From an uncultured Clostridia bacterium (lineage in GTDB: Bacteria; Bacillota; Clostridia; Peptostreptococcales; Anaerovoracaceae), in the NCBI GenBank assembly GCA_946402595.1, contig CAMIWY010000108.1, positions 1 through 5,695 of the forward strand: 5,695 nucleotides of DNA, read 5' to 3'. The translations under genes and the position numbers were made by a program. Below the pieces are notes generated by a model. The model did not search any database, was not told the origin of the DNA, and worked only from the letters and a program-made list of their open reading frames with translations. Position 1 is the first letter of the stretch. Each line of letters opens with the position of its first letter. Shown here piece by piece: positions 4,381-5,695 of the stretch.

Positions 4381-5688
4381 ATGAAATATCATGTAGAGAA
4401 TAAAACTGTAATAAAAAGAGCTGCTTCGGTATTGCTGGCGCTGGCTCTCGTGCTGACCTCGGTCATGCCTATGGCAGCATCCGATACATATGCTGCAGCT
4501 GAGAACGGACAAACAGAAACAAAAGCAGCAGATGTTTCCGTTGCGACAGAAGCACAGTCTGCATCGGAAGTCAAAACGGCTACTGTAATCAGCAATTGCC
4601 CGGCTGCCTACAACAAGAGCCTTAGCGAGACTCTCGAGATAACTGCAGACATTGAGCCTGCCGGAGGCAGAGAAGTTCAGCTGCAGAGATATAACAGTGC
4701 TGACGATACATGGTCAACAGTCATGACTGGATCTGCAGAGCTTCAGGATGCTGACGATGCAAAGGAAACAGGATCTGAAACAGAAAAAGCTGCTGTAAAT
4801 GTCCGCTTTGCGGTTCCTGAGAAGGAAAGGTCGAAGACCAATTCCCTCTGGCGTATCTATGTCCCTGCGACTGATGATGCAGCTGAAGCATACAGCGAGA
4901 ACATAAAGGTTACGACACAGAATCTGGAAAACCTCAAGCTGTCAGCCAGAACTGCATGCATATACAGAATCGATGATAAAGGTGAGGGAAGCCTTATCTA
5001 TTCCAAGAAAGCAGATATGCAGCATGCCCAGGCAAGCACAACCAAACTGATGACTGCCATCCTTCTTCTTGAAAGCGGCAAAATCGATTCAACAACAACG
5101 ATTTCAAATTACGCAGCACGCACACCTTACGCAAGCGGAAGGCTGGCTGCAGGTGATGTATATAAAAACAGGGATCTTCTCTTTGCAATGCTTCTGCCAT
5201 CCTCCAATGATGCCGCAACGGCAGTAGCGGAAGGCGTCGGAGGAAGTGAGGCAGGATTTGTAAGCATGATGAATGCCAAGGCTGAGGAAATGGGCCTGAA
5301 GAATACTCATTTCAGGAATCCACACGGACTGGATGCGGACGGACATTATACCACTGCATATGAACTTGCAAAGCTTACGGCTTATGCATATACCTTCCCT
5401 GAAATAAGAGAATGCTGGGCAACTCAGTATAAGACGATCAAAAGTGTGAAGAGAGGAAGAAAGTGGACTTGCTGGTCGACTAATGCCATATTCAGTTATA
5501 TCAGCAATTTCCTTGGAGGCAAGACAGGAACTGAGAGCAATGCCGGATGCTGCTTCACCGGAGTATACAAATATGGCGGCAGCACCTATGTGACCGTTGT
5601 TCTCGGAAGCGGATACGGATTCTCGCGCTGGAGCGATACCAAGAAATTACACGGGTACATCCGGGATTATGCAACGACCGGATACTGA
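4381..5688 (+). CDS. secreted D-alanyl-D-alanine carboxypeptidase (peptidase S11) with N-terminal Ig-like region
   Basis: A 435-residue exported penicillin-binding protein that removes the terminal D-Ala from peptidoglycan stem peptides. Residues 1 to about 40 are a signal peptide (basic VIKRAA, hydrophobic 15-31, then Ala-rich cleavage region). An Ala/Glu/Thr-rich linker (41-64) precedes a probable Ig-like beta domain (about 65-180), including SETLEITADI, REVQLQRYNSADDTW and SLWRIYVPA. The S11 catalytic domain is about 183-432. The active-site motifs are all present: S219-T-T-K222 (nucleophile and base), S274-S-N276 and K381-T-G383. NPHGLD (313-318) is also typical. There is no C-terminal PBP5-type domain or amphipathic membrane anchor, so the mature protein may be released or wall-held through the Ig-like part. 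ATG 4381 is chosen for the signal peptide; its ribosome binding site (GGGGA, 7 nt) is weak. It is a dacA/dacF-type enzyme, but the paralogue cannot be named. Confidence 0.92.
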   Translation: MKYHVENKTVIKRAASVLLALALVLTSVMPMAASDTYAAAENGQTETKAADVSVATEAQSASEVKTATVISNCPAAYNKSLSETLEITADIEPAGGREVQLQRYNSADDTWSTVMTGSAELQDADDAKETGSETEKAAVNVRFAVPEKERSKTNSLWRIYVPATDDAAEAYSENIKVTTQNLENLKLSARTACIYRIDDKGEGSLIYSKKADMQHAQASTTKLMTAILLLESGKIDSTTTISNYAARTPYASGRLAAGDVYKNRDLLFAMLLPSSNDAATAVAEGVGGSEAGFVSMMNAKAEEMGLKNTHFRNPHGLDADGHYTTAYELAKLTAYAYTFPEIRECWATQYKTIKSVKRGRKWTCWSTNAIFSYISNFLGGKTGTESNAGCCFTGVYKYGGSTYVTVVLGSGYGFSRWSDTKKLHGYIRDYATTGY

Positions 5689-5695
5689 TGACCGG

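Overview
The window looks like ordinary chromosomal DNA from a low-to-mid GC Gram-positive anaerobe, most likely a member of the Clostridia (Lachnospiraceae or relatives). The pointers are strong AGGAGG-type ribosome binding sites, intrinsic terminators with U-tracts, a membrane-attached XRE regulator of a type I recall from Firmicutes, and secreted proteins that join wall enzymes to Ig-like modules. The genus cannot be fixed from the sequence alone. I see no RNA gene, insertion sequence, CRISPR array, phage gene or attachment site.

Layout. (1) Positions 1-401: the 3' end of a gene whose tail resembles YoaP-type acetyltransferases, followed 9 nt later by a TfoX N-terminal-domain protein. (2) Positions 402-623: a spacer with candidate promoter elements and a small overlapping leader reading frame. 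(3) Positions 624-1955: a secreted GH25 lysozyme with two C-terminal accessory modules, closed by a strong terminator at 1997-2036. (4) Positions 2037-2244: a regulatory spacer holding a consensus -35 box, two palindromes and a repeated CAGTTGCAA element. (5) Positions 2245-3782: a two-gene operon of an XRE regulator with about six membrane segments and a RimJ/RimL-type GNAT acetyltransferase. (6) Positions 3799-3860: two back-to-back hairpins that close this operon and probably also the convergent gene. (7) Positions 3920-4123, minus strand: a 67-residue protein of unknown function with a near-perfect ribosome binding site and its own candidate promoter and operator. (8) Positions 4381-5688: a secreted D-alanyl-D-alanine carboxypeptidase (serine peptidase S11) with an N-terminal Ig-like region and all three active-site motifs intact.

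How the genes relate. The GH25 lysozyme cuts glycan strands and the S11 enzyme trims peptide stems, so two of the longest genes act on peptidoglycan outside the membrane. They are separate transcription units with other genes between them, so a joint pathway is only an inference. The XRE regulator probably senses something at the membrane and controls itself and the downstream acetyltransferase through the palindromes ahead of it. No clearly new system is visible. The items most worth a second look are the operator cluster at 2128-2208, the small minus-strand gene with its promoter-proximal inverted repeat, and the domain arrangement of the carboxypeptidase.
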